Part shown: positions 1-8,926 of the stretch, piece after piece
How positions within the stretch are numbered: the first letter of the stretch is position 1
Layout of the letters: every line of letters begins with the position of its first letter
Source: Planctomycetota bacterium
Lineage (GTDB): Bacteria; Planctomycetota; UBA8742; UBA2392
Reading direction: 5' to 3'
DNA length: 64,000 nucleotides
NCBI GenBank assembly: GCA_020848275.1
Contig: JADLAK010000085.1
Location: 48,080 to 112,079 of the forward strand
Notes under the pieces: model-generated
The model's input: the letters and a program-made list of their open reading frames with translations, nothing else
Database searches by the model: none
What the model was told of the DNA's origin: nothing
Position numbers and translations under genes: made by a program

Positions 1-1605
1 GTGTGCCAGAACACCGCCATTTCGAAGCTGGTCTATGATTTCGTGTCGGGTTTCCATCGCCAGAACGAGGATGGTTCCACCACGTTCGAAAATGGCCGCC
101 TGCCGCTGTTCCGCAATTTTGACGAAACCACCGGCAACCCGCTGGCGCGGCCAAACACTCTGCTGATCGACAGCGAACAGCTCGAAGCGGGTGACGCTCT
201 CGACGATAACTTCCGTGGCATGGCCGCCGATGAAATCGAGCGCTTCCGGCGCGACATCATTGAACGCACACGTGACGCCCGCGCGGCTGACAACATCACT
301 GATCAGGAGTTGCTGCGCGAAGTCATGAATACCGTGGGCAAGCCGGGCCAGCTTGGCGGATCGATTCGCTGCGTGGTTTCGGTGTCGATGCTCACTGAAG
401 GCTGGGACGCCAACACAGTAACGCACGTGCTTGGGGTCCGCGCCTTTGGCACCCAGCTGCTGTGCGAGCAGGTCATCGGCCGCGCGCTGCGCCGCCAATC
501 CTACGACCTCAACGAAGAAGGCTTGTTCAACGTCGAATATGCCGACGTGTTCGGCATTCCCTTCGACTTCACGGCCAAACCCGTCATCGCCCCACCTCAG
601 CCGCCGCGCGAAACGGTCCAGGTCAAGGCCATGCGCCCGGAGCGAGATGCTCTGGAAATCCGCTTTCCTCGCATCAAGGGCTATCGCGTCGAACTGCCCG
701 AAGAGCGCCTGAGCGCAGCCTTCACAGAGGACTCGGTAATGGAGTTGACTCCTGACCTGGTGGGCGCGACGGAAACGCAAAATTCCGGCATCATCGGCGA
801 GCAAGTGAACATGAACCTCGCTCACACCGGCGATGTGCGACCCTCGCAAGTACTCTACGAACTGACATCGCACCTTGTGCTCAACAAATGGCGCGACCCC
901 GGCGAAGATCCGAAGCTGAACCTGTTTGGCCAGCTCAAGCGCATCGCCAAGCAGTGGCTGGATGAGTATCTCGTCTGCAAGGGCGGCACTTACCCCGCGC
1001 AACTCAAGTACAAGATGCTCGCGGACCTGGCATGCGACAAAATCACGGCAGCAATCACCAAGAGGTTCCTTGGCGAGCGACCCATCAAGGCCCTGCCTGA
1101 CCCGTTCAACCCGGTGGGGTCGACGGCGAACGTGAGCTTCCCGACGTCACGGCTTGACCGCTGGGAGACGGACTCGCGCCGCTGCCATATCAATTGGGTG
1201 ATTCTGGATAGTGATTGGGAGGGCGAGTTCTGCCGGGTCGTTGAGAATCACCCGCGCGTCAAGGCCTACGTAAAAAACCACAACCTGGGTTTTGAGGTGC
1301 CCTATCGCTTTGGTTCCGAAACGCGCAGGTACAGGCCTGATTTCATCGTACTCATCGATGACGGCCACGGACCGGACGACCTGCTTCACTTGATTGTCGA
1401 GATCAAGGGCTACAGGCGCGAGGACGCCAAGGAAAAAAAGTCCACGATGGAAACCTACTGGGTGCCCGGCGTGAACAACATGGGTACTCACGGCCGCTGG
1501 GCTTTTGCCGAATTCACCGAGGTCTACCAGATCGAGGCCGATTTCAAGTCCAAGGTCGAGGCCGAGTTCAACCGGATGATTTCGCAATATGGGGGCGGGC
1601 AATGA
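1..1605 (+). CDS. Type III restriction enzyme, helicase/endonuclease subunit (3' part)
   Basis: C-terminal 534 residues of a type III restriction (Res) subunit. The reading frame is open at base 1, so the N-terminal helicase motifs (Walker A, DEAD/DEAH) lie outside the window and GTG at base 1 need not be the start. The superfamily 2 helicase motif V/VI region is clear: TEGWDANTVTHVLGVRAF is followed by QVIGRALRR at about residues 130-165. A PD-(D/E)XK nuclease core follows at about residues 440-475 (RPDFIV, then LIVEIKGYR). Such subunits translocate on or along DNA and cleave it with the methyltransferase partner, which is encoded at 3288. The stop overlaps the next start as ATGA, so the two are probably translationally coupled. 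The family assignment is firm; the recognition sequence cannot be read from this. Confidence 0.88.
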   Translation: MCQNTAISKLVYDFVSGFHRQNEDGSTTFENGRLPLFRNFDETTGNPLARPNTLLIDSEQLEAGDALDDNFRGMAADEIERFRRDIIERTRDARAADNITDQELLREVMNTVGKPGQLGGSIRCVVSVSMLTEGWDANTVTHVLGVRAFGTQLLCEQVIGRALRRQSYDLNEEGLFNVEYADVFGIPFDFTAKPVIAPPQPPRETVQVKAMRPERDALEIRFPRIKGYRVELPEERLSAAFTEDSVMELTPDLVGATETQNSGIIGEQVNMNLAHTGDVRPSQVLYELTSHLVLNKWRDPGEDPKLNLFGQLKRIAKQWLDEYLVCKGGTYPAQLKYKMLADLACDKITAAITKRFLGERPIKALPDPFNPVGSTANVSFPTSRLDRWETDSRRCHINWVILDSDWEGEFCRVVENHPRVKAYVKNHNLGFEVPYRFGSETRRYRPDFIVLIDDGHGPDDLLHLIVEIKGYRREDAKEKKSTMETYWVPGVNNMGTHGRWAFAEFTEVYQIEADFKSKVEAEFNRMISQYGGGQ

Positions 1606-3080
1606 AGAAGCGCAATCCCCGCGAAATGATGGAACTTGCTATCGAGGAAATGCGCAAGTCGGTGCAAGAGCCGCGCGCCGACGGGAAAGCCACGCCAAAA
1701 GTAGGAGCCGTCTTGGTCAAGCCAGACGGGAACATCGAGACGGCGCACCGAGGTGAATTACGACACGGCGATCATGCTGAATACACGCTGCTGGAACGCA
1801 AGAACCGCAATACCAAGCTTGATGGATCGACTCTCTTTGCAACGCTTGAACCCTGCGCAAAGGAATCCAGGCGTTACCCCAAATTGCCCTGTGCTGAACG
1901 CATTGTCCTGGCACGCATCAAGGATGTCTGGATAGGCATCGAAGACCCCGATCCGACCGTGGATCGCAAGGGAATCAAGTACATGCAGGACGCCGGAATC
2001 AAGGTCCACATGTTTGACCGGGACCTTCAGGACACCATCCGCGACGAGAACAAACTTTTCCTCGCGCAAGCTCTGGAGCGCGCCGCGGATGCCGAGGAAC
2101 TGCCAAAGCAACAAACGCTTTCGACGTTGGAAGAAAAGCTGGAAATGTCGCGCCTTGAGGACCTGTCCGATGAAGCCGTGGAGGCTTACCGCTCCATCGC
2201 AAAAATACCTGAGGATCCAAAAACGACGGCTTTCAAGCTCCGCTTTGCACTCCAAGGCCTGTTGAAAGAGGATGACGGGTCATTCAAACCCACCGGCTTT
2301 GGCTTGGTTCTTTTTGGCAAGAACCCCCGACGGTCAATGCCTCAAACTGGCTTGCTGGCCACGCTCCATTACGTTGACGGTACGGAAGAAACGCGAGACT
2401 TTGACGGACCTCAAGTGCTTGTTCCGGAGCAAGCACTCAATTGGCTTCGTGAAAAGTTGCCCAATCCGATTGATCGTACCCGCGCACGTCGTCGGGAAGT
2501 CAACGAGTCGCTCTTCGAGCTCGTTCGTGAAGGCATCGTCAACGCTTTGGTGCACCGCGATTACGATGTCCAGGGCGCTAAGTGCCAACTCGTCGTCACG
2601 GCGGACAAGATCGAAATTCACAGCCCTGGTCGCCCGGTTGATCCCATCACGCTCGAACAGATGCAGTCGTTCTCTGCCCCGATGCTCAGTCGTAACCCGG
2701 TGCTCCATTATGTGTTCGCACAGATGGAATTAGCCGAGGAGCGCGGTCTTGGCCTGAAATCCATGCAGACGGGCGCCGAAAAAGCCGGCCTTCCCAGGCC
2801 GAAATATACATGGAAGGCACCGTACTTGGTGCTGACGCTGTATCGGACCGCTGAGTCGGCGAACAGCACGTTGTCCGAAGATGTTCAGAAGCAGATGTCA
2901 TCCGCAGAGGGCAATGGTTGGCGTTGGCTTACACAGCGTGGCGGCACCACGGCGTTGGAGTACGCCAAAGCCATGAAACTCTCCGATCGGGCAGCGCGGC
3001 TGCACTTGACGAAGTTCGTGAGGTTGGGCTTGGCTCGCAAGGTCGGTTCGGCCCGCTCGACGGCCTATAAGGTGGTATGA
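1602..3080 (+). CDS. RibD-like deaminase fused to RecG-C-like ATPase and winged helix
   Basis: A 492-residue fusion. Residues 1-140 are a cytidine-deaminase-fold domain with zinc ligands and catalytic Glu in H58-A-E60 and P84-C85...C97; the TLEPC...PCAERI pattern is closest to the RibD deaminase half, but no RibD reductase domain follows. From about residue 170 the protein resembles the C-terminal part of RecG-like ATP-binding proteins (HATPase_c_4): an N-box REGIVNALVHRDY with N314, then SPGRP and EERGLGL. A winged helix closes the protein (about 430-492). In related proteins the N-terminal domain is usually Schlafen/AlbA_2, here replaced by the deaminase. It overlaps the restriction subunit by 4 nt, so a role in the same defence locus is inferred. 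The substrate (nucleotide, DNA or RNA base) is unknown. Confidence 0.8.
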   Translation: MKKRNPREMMELAIEEMRKSVQEPRADGKATPKVGAVLVKPDGNIETAHRGELRHGDHAEYTLLERKNRNTKLDGSTLFATLEPCAKESRRYPKLPCAERIVLARIKDVWIGIEDPDPTVDRKGIKYMQDAGIKVHMFDRDLQDTIRDENKLFLAQALERAADAEELPKQQTLSTLEEKLEMSRLEDLSDEAVEAYRSIAKIPEDPKTTAFKLRFALQGLLKEDDGSFKPTGFGLVLFGKNPRRSMPQTGLLATLHYVDGTEETRDFDGPQVLVPEQALNWLREKLPNPIDRTRARRREVNESLFELVREGIVNALVHRDYDVQGAKCQLVVTADKIEIHSPGRPVDPITLEQMQSFSAPMLSRNPVLHYVFAQMELAEERGLGLKSMQTGAEKAGLPRPKYTWKAPYLVLTLYRTAESANSTLSEDVQKQMSSAEGNGWRWLTQRGGTTALEYAKAMKLSDRAARLHLTKFVRLGLARKVGSARSTAYKVV

Positions 3081-3089
3081 GCTGATCGG

Positions 3090-3238
3090 AGTATCCGGAA
3101 GAGTATCCGGCAATTATTTCCGGATAACCCCCGTAGAATGGGCTGAATAGAGCATCCGGAAGAGTATCCGGTAATTGCTTCCGGATACTGGCAGACGATG
3201 TAGGTCAACCGCAGTATCCGGACACAGTGTCCGGATAC
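3090..3238. repeat. Cluster of TATCCGGA palindromes between deaminase and methyltransferase genes
   Basis: The gap before the methyltransferase gene holds seven to eight copies of GTATCCGGA in both orientations. Two nearly identical 38-nt units lie at 3090-3127 and 3151-3188, each with a GTATCCGGA, a second GTATCCGG about 11 nt on, and an inverted copy TTCCGGATA after a short A/T-rich loop. A third element at 3214-3238 has perfect 12-nt arms (GTATCCGGACAC and its complement) around a single A. No T-run follows, so they do not look like simple terminators. They lie 50-200 nt upstream of the methyltransferase start, suggesting operator or attenuator sites. What binds them is not known. Confidence 0.8.
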
Positions 3239-3287
3239 CGATGAAACTAAGCTAGGCCCCGCAACAGGTCACACCCGGAAAACACCC

Positions 3288-6071
3288 ATGGCCAAGAAAA
3301 CAGCCCCGTCCAAGACTGTGGAAGCCATCCAGCATGCGGCGGACAAGCGCAAGAACATCCCCACGGCGGAATTCCAGTCCGTGATGCAGAAGGGGCAGGA
3401 GAAACCCGTTCGCGTAGCCTATGACCGCCGCAACCGCGACCTTGACCCGCAATTGGTCTGGCGCGGCAAAGATGAGCAGGATTGGAGCGACCTCGTTGTC
3501 CACGCCCCGCCGCTGTACATCCAGGAAAAGGTTCACCCAAAGGTGTTGATTGACGACCTGCTGCGCCGCACGGCCGCAGACGCAAAAGCCGCCGACAAGC
3601 AGGTTGACCTCTTCGCCGATTTCAACGGCATCCCCAAGGGCACGGACAAGACCGAATTCTATGCCCACGACCAGAACTGGTCGAACCGCATGATCCTTGG
3701 CGACTCGTTACAGGTGATGGCGAGCTTGGCCGAGCGCGAGGGTTTAAGGGGCAAAGTGCAGTGCATCTACCTCGACCCGCCCTACGGCATCAAATTCAAC
3801 AGCAACTTCCAGTGGTCGACGACCAGCCGCGACGTGACGGACGGCAAGGCCGATCACATCACCCGTGAACCTGAGCAGGTAAAAGCTTTCCGCGACACAT
3901 GGCGCGACGGCATCCACAGCTACCTCACCTACCTGCGCGACCGTCTCACCGTTGCCCGCGACCTGCTGACCGACTCCGGCTCCATTTTCGTGCAAATCGG
4001 CGATGAAAATGTCCACCGCGTTCGCGCGCTGATGGATGAAGTGTTTGGCGAAATCAACTTCATTTCCCAAGTTTCGATTCAAAAGACTAGTGGTCAAACT
4101 TCTAGATATATAGCAGGTGTCCAAGACTTCATTCTTGTCTACGGCCGAAGCGATCAAACGAAATTTCGAAAGGTGCTCATAGAGAAGCCACCTATCGGCA
4201 GTGAAGACGAGCGCTACGTTTGTGTTGAACCGGAACTCGGTAGGCTTATCGACCTATCGGTAAAGCAAAAGCGTGGCACGGATCCTATGCCGGTTGGGCG
4301 TGTTCTTCGCCTTCAAGACACCACTTCGCAGACGGGGTCCGAGCGCAGCCGATTCATCTTCAATTTTCAGAACATTCCCGCAGTGCCTTCTGGAAAACGA
4401 GGTTGGTCGTTTGGTGAAGACAAGCGAGATCGACTCACAAAATCGGGTCGACTCTACGCAGTTGGCAAGAGCGTAAGATGGAAAAACTACCACGAAGAAT
4501 CAGGCTTTTCGGCCCCCGGCAATAATTGGACGGACTTGACCCCATCCGGTTTTGGCGAGGATCGAATCTACGTCGTTCAAACGCTCACAGACTTTGTGCA
4601 GCGCTGTATCCTCATGGCCACGGACCCCGGCGATCTTGTCCTTGACCCCACTTGTGGTTCCGGCACCACGGCCTATGTCGCAGAGCAATGGGGCCGCCGC
4701 TGGATCACGATTGATACTTCGCGCGTGGCGCTTGCGCTCGCGCGCGCCCGCATCATGGGTGCGCGCTATCCGTTTTATTTGCTTGCGGACTCCCACGAAG
4801 GGCAACTCAAAGAAGCCGAAGCTACCCGCAGAACGCCGAGTTCCCAACCGGTACACGGTAACATTCGTCTAGGCTTCGTGTATGAACGTGCCCCCCACAT
4901 TCAGCTGAGCGACATCGCCGGTAACACCGAGATTGACGTCATCTGGGACAAGTGGCAGGCCAAACTGGAGCCCATGCGCGAGAAGCTCAATAGCGCGCTC
5001 AAGCAGAAATGGCAGGAATGGGAAATCCCGCGCGACGCCGACGCCAAATGGCCCGATGCGGCTAAGAAGGCCCACGTCGACTGGTGGCAGGCACGCATCG
5101 CCCGGCAGCAGGAAATCGACAAGTCCATCGCCGCCAAGGCCGAGTTCGAATACCTCTACGACAAGCCTTACGACGACAAGAAAAAGGTCCGCGTCGCCGG
5201 GCCGTTCACGGTCGAGAGCCTGTCGCCGCACCGGGTGATGACCGTGGACGAGAATGACGACCTGGTAGACCCGCTAAAGCGGGCCGAGGCTGCCAGCGAG
5301 GGCAAACAGAGCTTCGCCCAGATAATCCTGGACAACCTCAAGACCGCGGGCGTTCAGCAGGCACACAAGGACGACAAGATCGAATTCATTTCACTGGCCC
5401 CCTGGCCCGGCGAGTTCATCTGCGCCGAGGGCCTCTACGTTGAAGGTGACAAGGAAAAACGTGCGGCGATCTTCATCGGCCCCGAATTCGGCACCGTGCA
5501 GCGCGCCGACCTCGTAGCAGCTGCCCGCGAGGCCGGCGATGCCGCGTTTGACGTGCTGATCGCCTGTGCCTTCAACTACGAAGGCCACGCCACGGAGTTC
5601 AACAAGCTTGGCCGTATGCCGGTGCTCAAGGCGCGCATGAACGCCGACCTCCACATGGCCGAAAACCTGAAGAACACCGGCAAGGGCAACTTGTTCGTCA
5701 TTTTTGGCGAGCCGGACATTGACTTGCTCAAGGAAAAAGACGGCAAGTACAGGGTCAAGGTCAATGGCGTGGACGTGTTCGACCCCAGTGCGGGCGAAGT
5801 GCGCAGCGATAGCGCCGACGGCATTGCCTGCTGGTTCATTGACAGCGATTACAACGAGGAGAGTTTCTTCGTGCGCCATGCCTACTTCCTGGGCGCCAAC
5901 GACCCTTACAACGCGCTCAAGACCACGCTCAAAGCCGAGATCAACGCCGACGCCTGGGCCACGCTCCACAGCGACACGTCGCGACCCTTCGAAAAGCCCA
6001 AGTCCGGCCGCGTCGCCGTCAAGGTCATCAACCACCTCGGCGACGAGGTAATGAAGGTGTTCAAGGTATGA
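3288..6071 (+). CDS. Site-specific DNA-methyltransferase (type III Mod-like, beta class)
   Basis: A 927-residue adenine/N4-cytosine DNA methyltransferase, the likely partner of the restriction subunit at the window start. Motif IV D163-P-P-Y precedes motif I (D453-PTCGSGTT), the order of beta-class (type III Mod-like) enzymes; the long stretch between them is the expected place for target recognition. DPPY points to N6-adenine methylation in this class. The C-terminal third (about 540-927) has no motif I recognise and makes the protein longer than classical Mod subunits. The start is an ATG 50 nt after the last palindrome. Its TGA overlaps the next ATG. Methylation protects host DNA and, in type III systems, the restriction subunit cuts only in complex with Mod. 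Confidence 0.9.
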   Translation: MAKKTAPSKTVEAIQHAADKRKNIPTAEFQSVMQKGQEKPVRVAYDRRNRDLDPQLVWRGKDEQDWSDLVVHAPPLYIQEKVHPKVLIDDLLRRTAADAKAADKQVDLFADFNGIPKGTDKTEFYAHDQNWSNRMILGDSLQVMASLAEREGLRGKVQCIYLDPPYGIKFNSNFQWSTTSRDVTDGKADHITREPEQVKAFRDTWRDGIHSYLTYLRDRLTVARDLLTDSGSIFVQIGDENVHRVRALMDEVFGEINFISQVSIQKTSGQTSRYIAGVQDFILVYGRSDQTKFRKVLIEKPPIGSEDERYVCVEPELGRLIDLSVKQKRGTDPMPVGRVLRLQDTTSQTGSERSRFIFNFQNIPAVPSGKRGWSFGEDKRDRLTKSGRLYAVGKSVRWKNYHEESGFSAPGNNWTDLTPSGFGEDRIYVVQTLTDFVQRCILMATDPGDLVLDPTCGSGTTAYVAEQWGRRWITIDTSRVALALARARIMGARYPFYLLADSHEGQLKEAEATRRTPSSQPVHGNIRLGFVYERAPHIQLSDIAGNTEIDVIWDKWQAKLEPMREKLNSALKQKWQEWEIPRDADAKWPDAAKKAHVDWWQARIARQQEIDKSIAAKAEFEYLYDKPYDDKKKVRVAGPFTVESLSPHRVMTVDENDDLVDPLKRAEAASEGKQSFAQIILDNLKTAGVQQAHKDDKIEFISLAPWPGEFICAEGLYVEGDKEKRAAIFIGPEFGTVQRADLVAAAREAGDAAFDVLIACAFNYEGHATEFNKLGRMPVLKARMNADLHMAENLKNTGKGNLFVIFGEPDIDLLKEKDGKYRVKVNGVDVFDPSAGEVRSDSADGIACWFIDSDYNEESFFVRHAYFLGANDPYNALKTTLKAEINADAWATLHSDTSRPFEKPKSGRVAVKVINHLGDEVMKVFKV

Positions 6072-6682
6072 GCGCGACCGACAAGATTTGGGTTGGAGCT
6101 GATCCGGGCGGGAAGAACAACTTCGGCTTGGCGATTTTATACCCGGACGGCTCGACCAAGACCTGGTGCGTTGACCATGCGGACGAGGCGCTGGAGAAGG
6201 TTTGCAAGGAAGTAGCCGTCGCGCCTGCAGGAGTTGGCGTGGATGCGCCGCTCTGGTGGTCTTCCGGCCAGTCAAGTGATCGCCAAGCAGACCAGTGGCT
6301 CCGCAGAACATACGGTTTGTCGGGCGGCAACGTACAGGCCGCGAATTCGTTAAAGGGTGCCGCCGTGGTTCAGGGTGCAATGTTCGTGCATCGCATTCGT
6401 GAAAAGTACCCGGCAGTCGGGGTCACGGAAAGCCATCCAAAGGCCTTGTGGGCCGCGCTTCGGCCTGTGGACTGGCCCACCTTCTGCAAAACGTACTCGA
6501 TCAGTTCAACGATTGCCGGCCATCAGGAACATGAACGAGATGCGATTCTCGGTGCGATTGCAGCACGTGAGGGCTTTGAAGGGCGCTGGCCTTTGGACCT
6601 TTCGGCTTCTCGCCACGCGAGCGAACTGGATCCGGCCAGGTACTGGCTTGCGCCTGTCCACTACTTCTGGCCAAGAACTTGA
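6068..6682 (+). CDS. DUF429 family protein
   Basis: A 204-residue protein resembling DUF429, a family with a predicted RNase H-like fold. Seen in the sequence are an N-terminal strand with Asp (VGADPGGKNNFGLAIL, residues 9-24), a second acidic strand (GVGVDAPLWW, about 57-66) and a C-terminal HERDAILGAIAA helix (about 166-177) that supplies further acidic residues. These positions match the acidic cluster of RNase H-like folds, so a nuclease role is possible; that is inference from the fold, as the biochemical function of the family is not established to my knowledge. It overlaps both neighbours by 4 nt, so it is an integral member of the restriction-modification operon. Confidence 0.7.
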   Translation: MSATDKIWVGADPGGKNNFGLAILYPDGSTKTWCVDHADEALEKVCKEVAVAPAGVGVDAPLWWSSGQSSDRQADQWLRRTYGLSGGNVQAANSLKGAAVVQGAMFVHRIREKYPAVGVTESHPKALWAALRPVDWPTFCKTYSISSTIAGHQEHERDAILGAIAAREGFEGRWPLDLSASRHASELDPARYWLAPVHYFWPRT

Positions 6683-8754
6683 CTGATTTCCTGATCGCCG
6701 ACACCTTCACCGCCAGCCTCGCGCGCCTGATGGGCGACGAACAGAAGGCCGTCAAAACGACCGCCTTCGACCTGCAATTGAACCCGGCCAGCCCGGGCAT
6801 GAGTTTTCACAAGCTAGACCGCGCGAAGGACAAGAACTTCTGGTCCGTGCGTGTGAACGCCGACATTCGGCTGATCGTGCACAAGACGCCGGGCAGCCTG
6901 CTGCTCTGCTACGTTGATCACCACGACAAGGCCTATGCTTGGGCCGAACGCCGCAAACTCGAAACACATCCGACTACTGGCGCGGCCCAACTGGTTGAAA
7001 TCCGCGAAACCTTTAAGGAGATACTGATTCCCGTTTACGTCGAGCCGCCGGCAGCGGCAGCGCAAAAACGGCGCCCGTTTGCGAACTTCACGGATAGCGA
7101 CCTTCTGAAGTATGGCGTGCCATCGGAATGGCTTGCGGATGTTCGCGGCGCGGACGAGGACAGCCTGCTTGCCTTGGCGGATCGCCTTCCGGCCGAGGCG
7201 TCCGAGGCGCTGCTTGAGCTCGCGACAGGCGGCACACCACGCATGGCAGAGGTAGTTGTAGATGCAGCCGGTCCCTTCAGTCATCCAGACGCGCAACGGC
7301 GCTTCCGCATTATGGCGAACGTTGAAGAGCTGACACGCGCGTTGGACTATCCCTGGGACAAGTGGACAGTATTCCTGCACCCCGAGCAACGGCACATTGC
7401 AGAGGGATCATTTGGTGGTCCCGCCCGCGTGTCTGGTTCTGCCGGCACGGGCAAGACTATCGTCGCACTGCATCGCGCCGTGTATCTGGCCCACGCCGAC
7501 AATGATGCCCGCATCCTGCTCACCACCTTCTCTGATGTGCTTGCCAACGCACTTCGCGGACAGCTGAGGCGCCTGATCGGCAACGAGCCGCGTCTTGGCG
7601 AACGAATTGATATTGACTCGATCGGCGCGATCGGATCGCGGCTTTATAAGGCCAACGTCGGGCATGCCAAGCTCGCGAAGCGAGAAGCGATCATTCAGGC
7701 GGTCAAGGATGCCGCAGCCGCTGTGCCAAAGCACAAGTTCGCATTGTCGTTCCTGCTCACGGAATGGGACCAAGTCGTGGATGCGTGGCAGTTAGGAACG
7801 TGGGAATCCTATCGCGATATGATCCGGCTTGGCCGCAAGATGCGACTGCCCGAGACACAGCGAGTACTTCTCTGGTCCATTTTCGAGCGCGTGCGCACCG
7901 CGCTGGTGGCACAAAAGCTGGTCACTCAGGCGGAAATGTTCACACAGCTCGCAGCGGCGTTGGCCAAGAGCACCGCTCGACCCTTCGACCATGTCATTGT
8001 AGACGAAGCGCAGGACATCGGCGTAGCGCACCTGCGGTTTCTGGCCGCGCTGGCCTCAAAGCGGGCCGACGCCCTGTTTTTCGCGGGGGACCTTGGCCAG
8101 CGCATTTTCCAGCAGCCTTTTTCGTGGTTAGCCCTTGGCGTTGACGTGCGCGGTAGATCGAAGACATTGCGTGTGAACTACCGCACATCACACCAGATCA
8201 GGACACAGGCAGATCGGCTCCTTGGGCCCACGGTTTCGGACGCGGATGGAAACCGAGAGGAGCGAACCCAGACGGTGTCCGTCTTTAATGGGCAGGTGCC
8301 AACGGTTTGCGTCTTTGAAAATGACGGCGAGGAAGCCGCACACGTCGGCGCATGGGTCGCCGAGCGGGCTAAGGAGGGGGTTACGCCGCACGAAATTGCC
8401 GTTTTCGTCCGGTCGCCCGCCCAGATTCCCAGAGCCATTGAGGCGTTGAAACAGGCGGGCATGAACCACACGGTGCTCGACGAAGGTGTAGAGATTGCGA
8501 GCGGGGCTGTGTCCGTAAGTACGATGCACCTGGCGAAGGGCCTGGAGTTCCGCGCCGTCGCGGTTATGGCCTGCGACGACGAGGTGATTCCGCTTCAGGA
8601 ACGCGTCGAGACCGCCGGCGAGGATTCAGACCTTAAGGACGTCTACGACACCGAGCGTCACCTCCTGTATGTGGCCTCTACCCGTGCACGAGACTATCTG
8701 CTGGTGACGGGCGTTAAGCCGGGTTCTGAGTTTCTGGATGACCTGCGGCCGTGA
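6679..8754 (+). CDS. RelE/ParE-like domain fused to UvrD/Rep-type helicase
   Basis: A 691-residue fusion. Residues 1-95 resemble the RelE/ParE toxin fold (FHKLDRAKDKNFWSVRV, RLIVHK, HDKAYAWAERR), the part that in free toxins makes an mRNA endonuclease or gyrase inhibitor. Residues about 230-691 are a superfamily 1 helicase: Walker A GSAGTGKT (K259), DEAQD (442-446), motif IV/V region TMHLAKGLEFRAVAV and a C-terminal VASTRARDYL. I chose the TTG at 6679 because it overlaps the preceding TGA; the first in-frame ATG is 6730 and would remove part of the toxin-like domain. Fifth and last gene of the defence operon. Whether the RelE-like part is catalytic or only an RNA/ribosome-binding module cannot be told here. 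Confidence 0.83.
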   Translation: MTDFLIADTFTASLARLMGDEQKAVKTTAFDLQLNPASPGMSFHKLDRAKDKNFWSVRVNADIRLIVHKTPGSLLLCYVDHHDKAYAWAERRKLETHPTTGAAQLVEIRETFKEILIPVYVEPPAAAAQKRRPFANFTDSDLLKYGVPSEWLADVRGADEDSLLALADRLPAEASEALLELATGGTPRMAEVVVDAAGPFSHPDAQRRFRIMANVEELTRALDYPWDKWTVFLHPEQRHIAEGSFGGPARVSGSAGTGKTIVALHRAVYLAHADNDARILLTTFSDVLANALRGQLRRLIGNEPRLGERIDIDSIGAIGSRLYKANVGHAKLAKREAIIQAVKDAAAAVPKHKFALSFLLTEWDQVVDAWQLGTWESYRDMIRLGRKMRLPETQRVLLWSIFERVRTALVAQKLVTQAEMFTQLAAALAKSTARPFDHVIVDEAQDIGVAHLRFLAALASKRADALFFAGDLGQRIFQQPFSWLALGVDVRGRSKTLRVNYRTSHQIRTQADRLLGPTVSDADGNREERTQTVSVFNGQVPTVCVFENDGEEAAHVGAWVAERAKEGVTPHEIAVFVRSPAQIPRAIEALKQAGMNHTVLDEGVEIASGAVSVSTMHLAKGLEFRAVAVMACDDEVIPLQERVETAGEDSDLKDVYDTERHLLYVASTRARDYLLVTGVKPGSEFLDDLRP

Positions 8755-8926
8755 CCGGCGCAAGCTCGTGCGAACATGGCCTTACCAAAAATCGTCCTCC
8801 ACAAATCGGCGTACAGTCGGAGGCGGGTGTTGATGACGGCGGTTCTAGCTGCGACAATCCGCACGGAGTTGGTTCCTCATGCCTGTGTGCCGTGGTTGCG
8901 GTTCCCCGTCGCTTGAGAGCTATGCC
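8755..8926. other. Intergenic gap after the defence operon
   Basis: About 170 nt between the helicase stop and the FG-GAP gene. I see no tRNA, clear terminator or repeat. The ATG at 8879 used by the longest open frame would put the signal peptide internally, so the gap is taken to extend to 8926. Confidence 0.4.

Noticed and set aside
3214..3238. Perfect 12-bp hairpin as a rho-independent terminator of the deaminase gene
   Set aside because: No T-run follows and two related repeat units precede it, so a regulatory repeat is the better reading.
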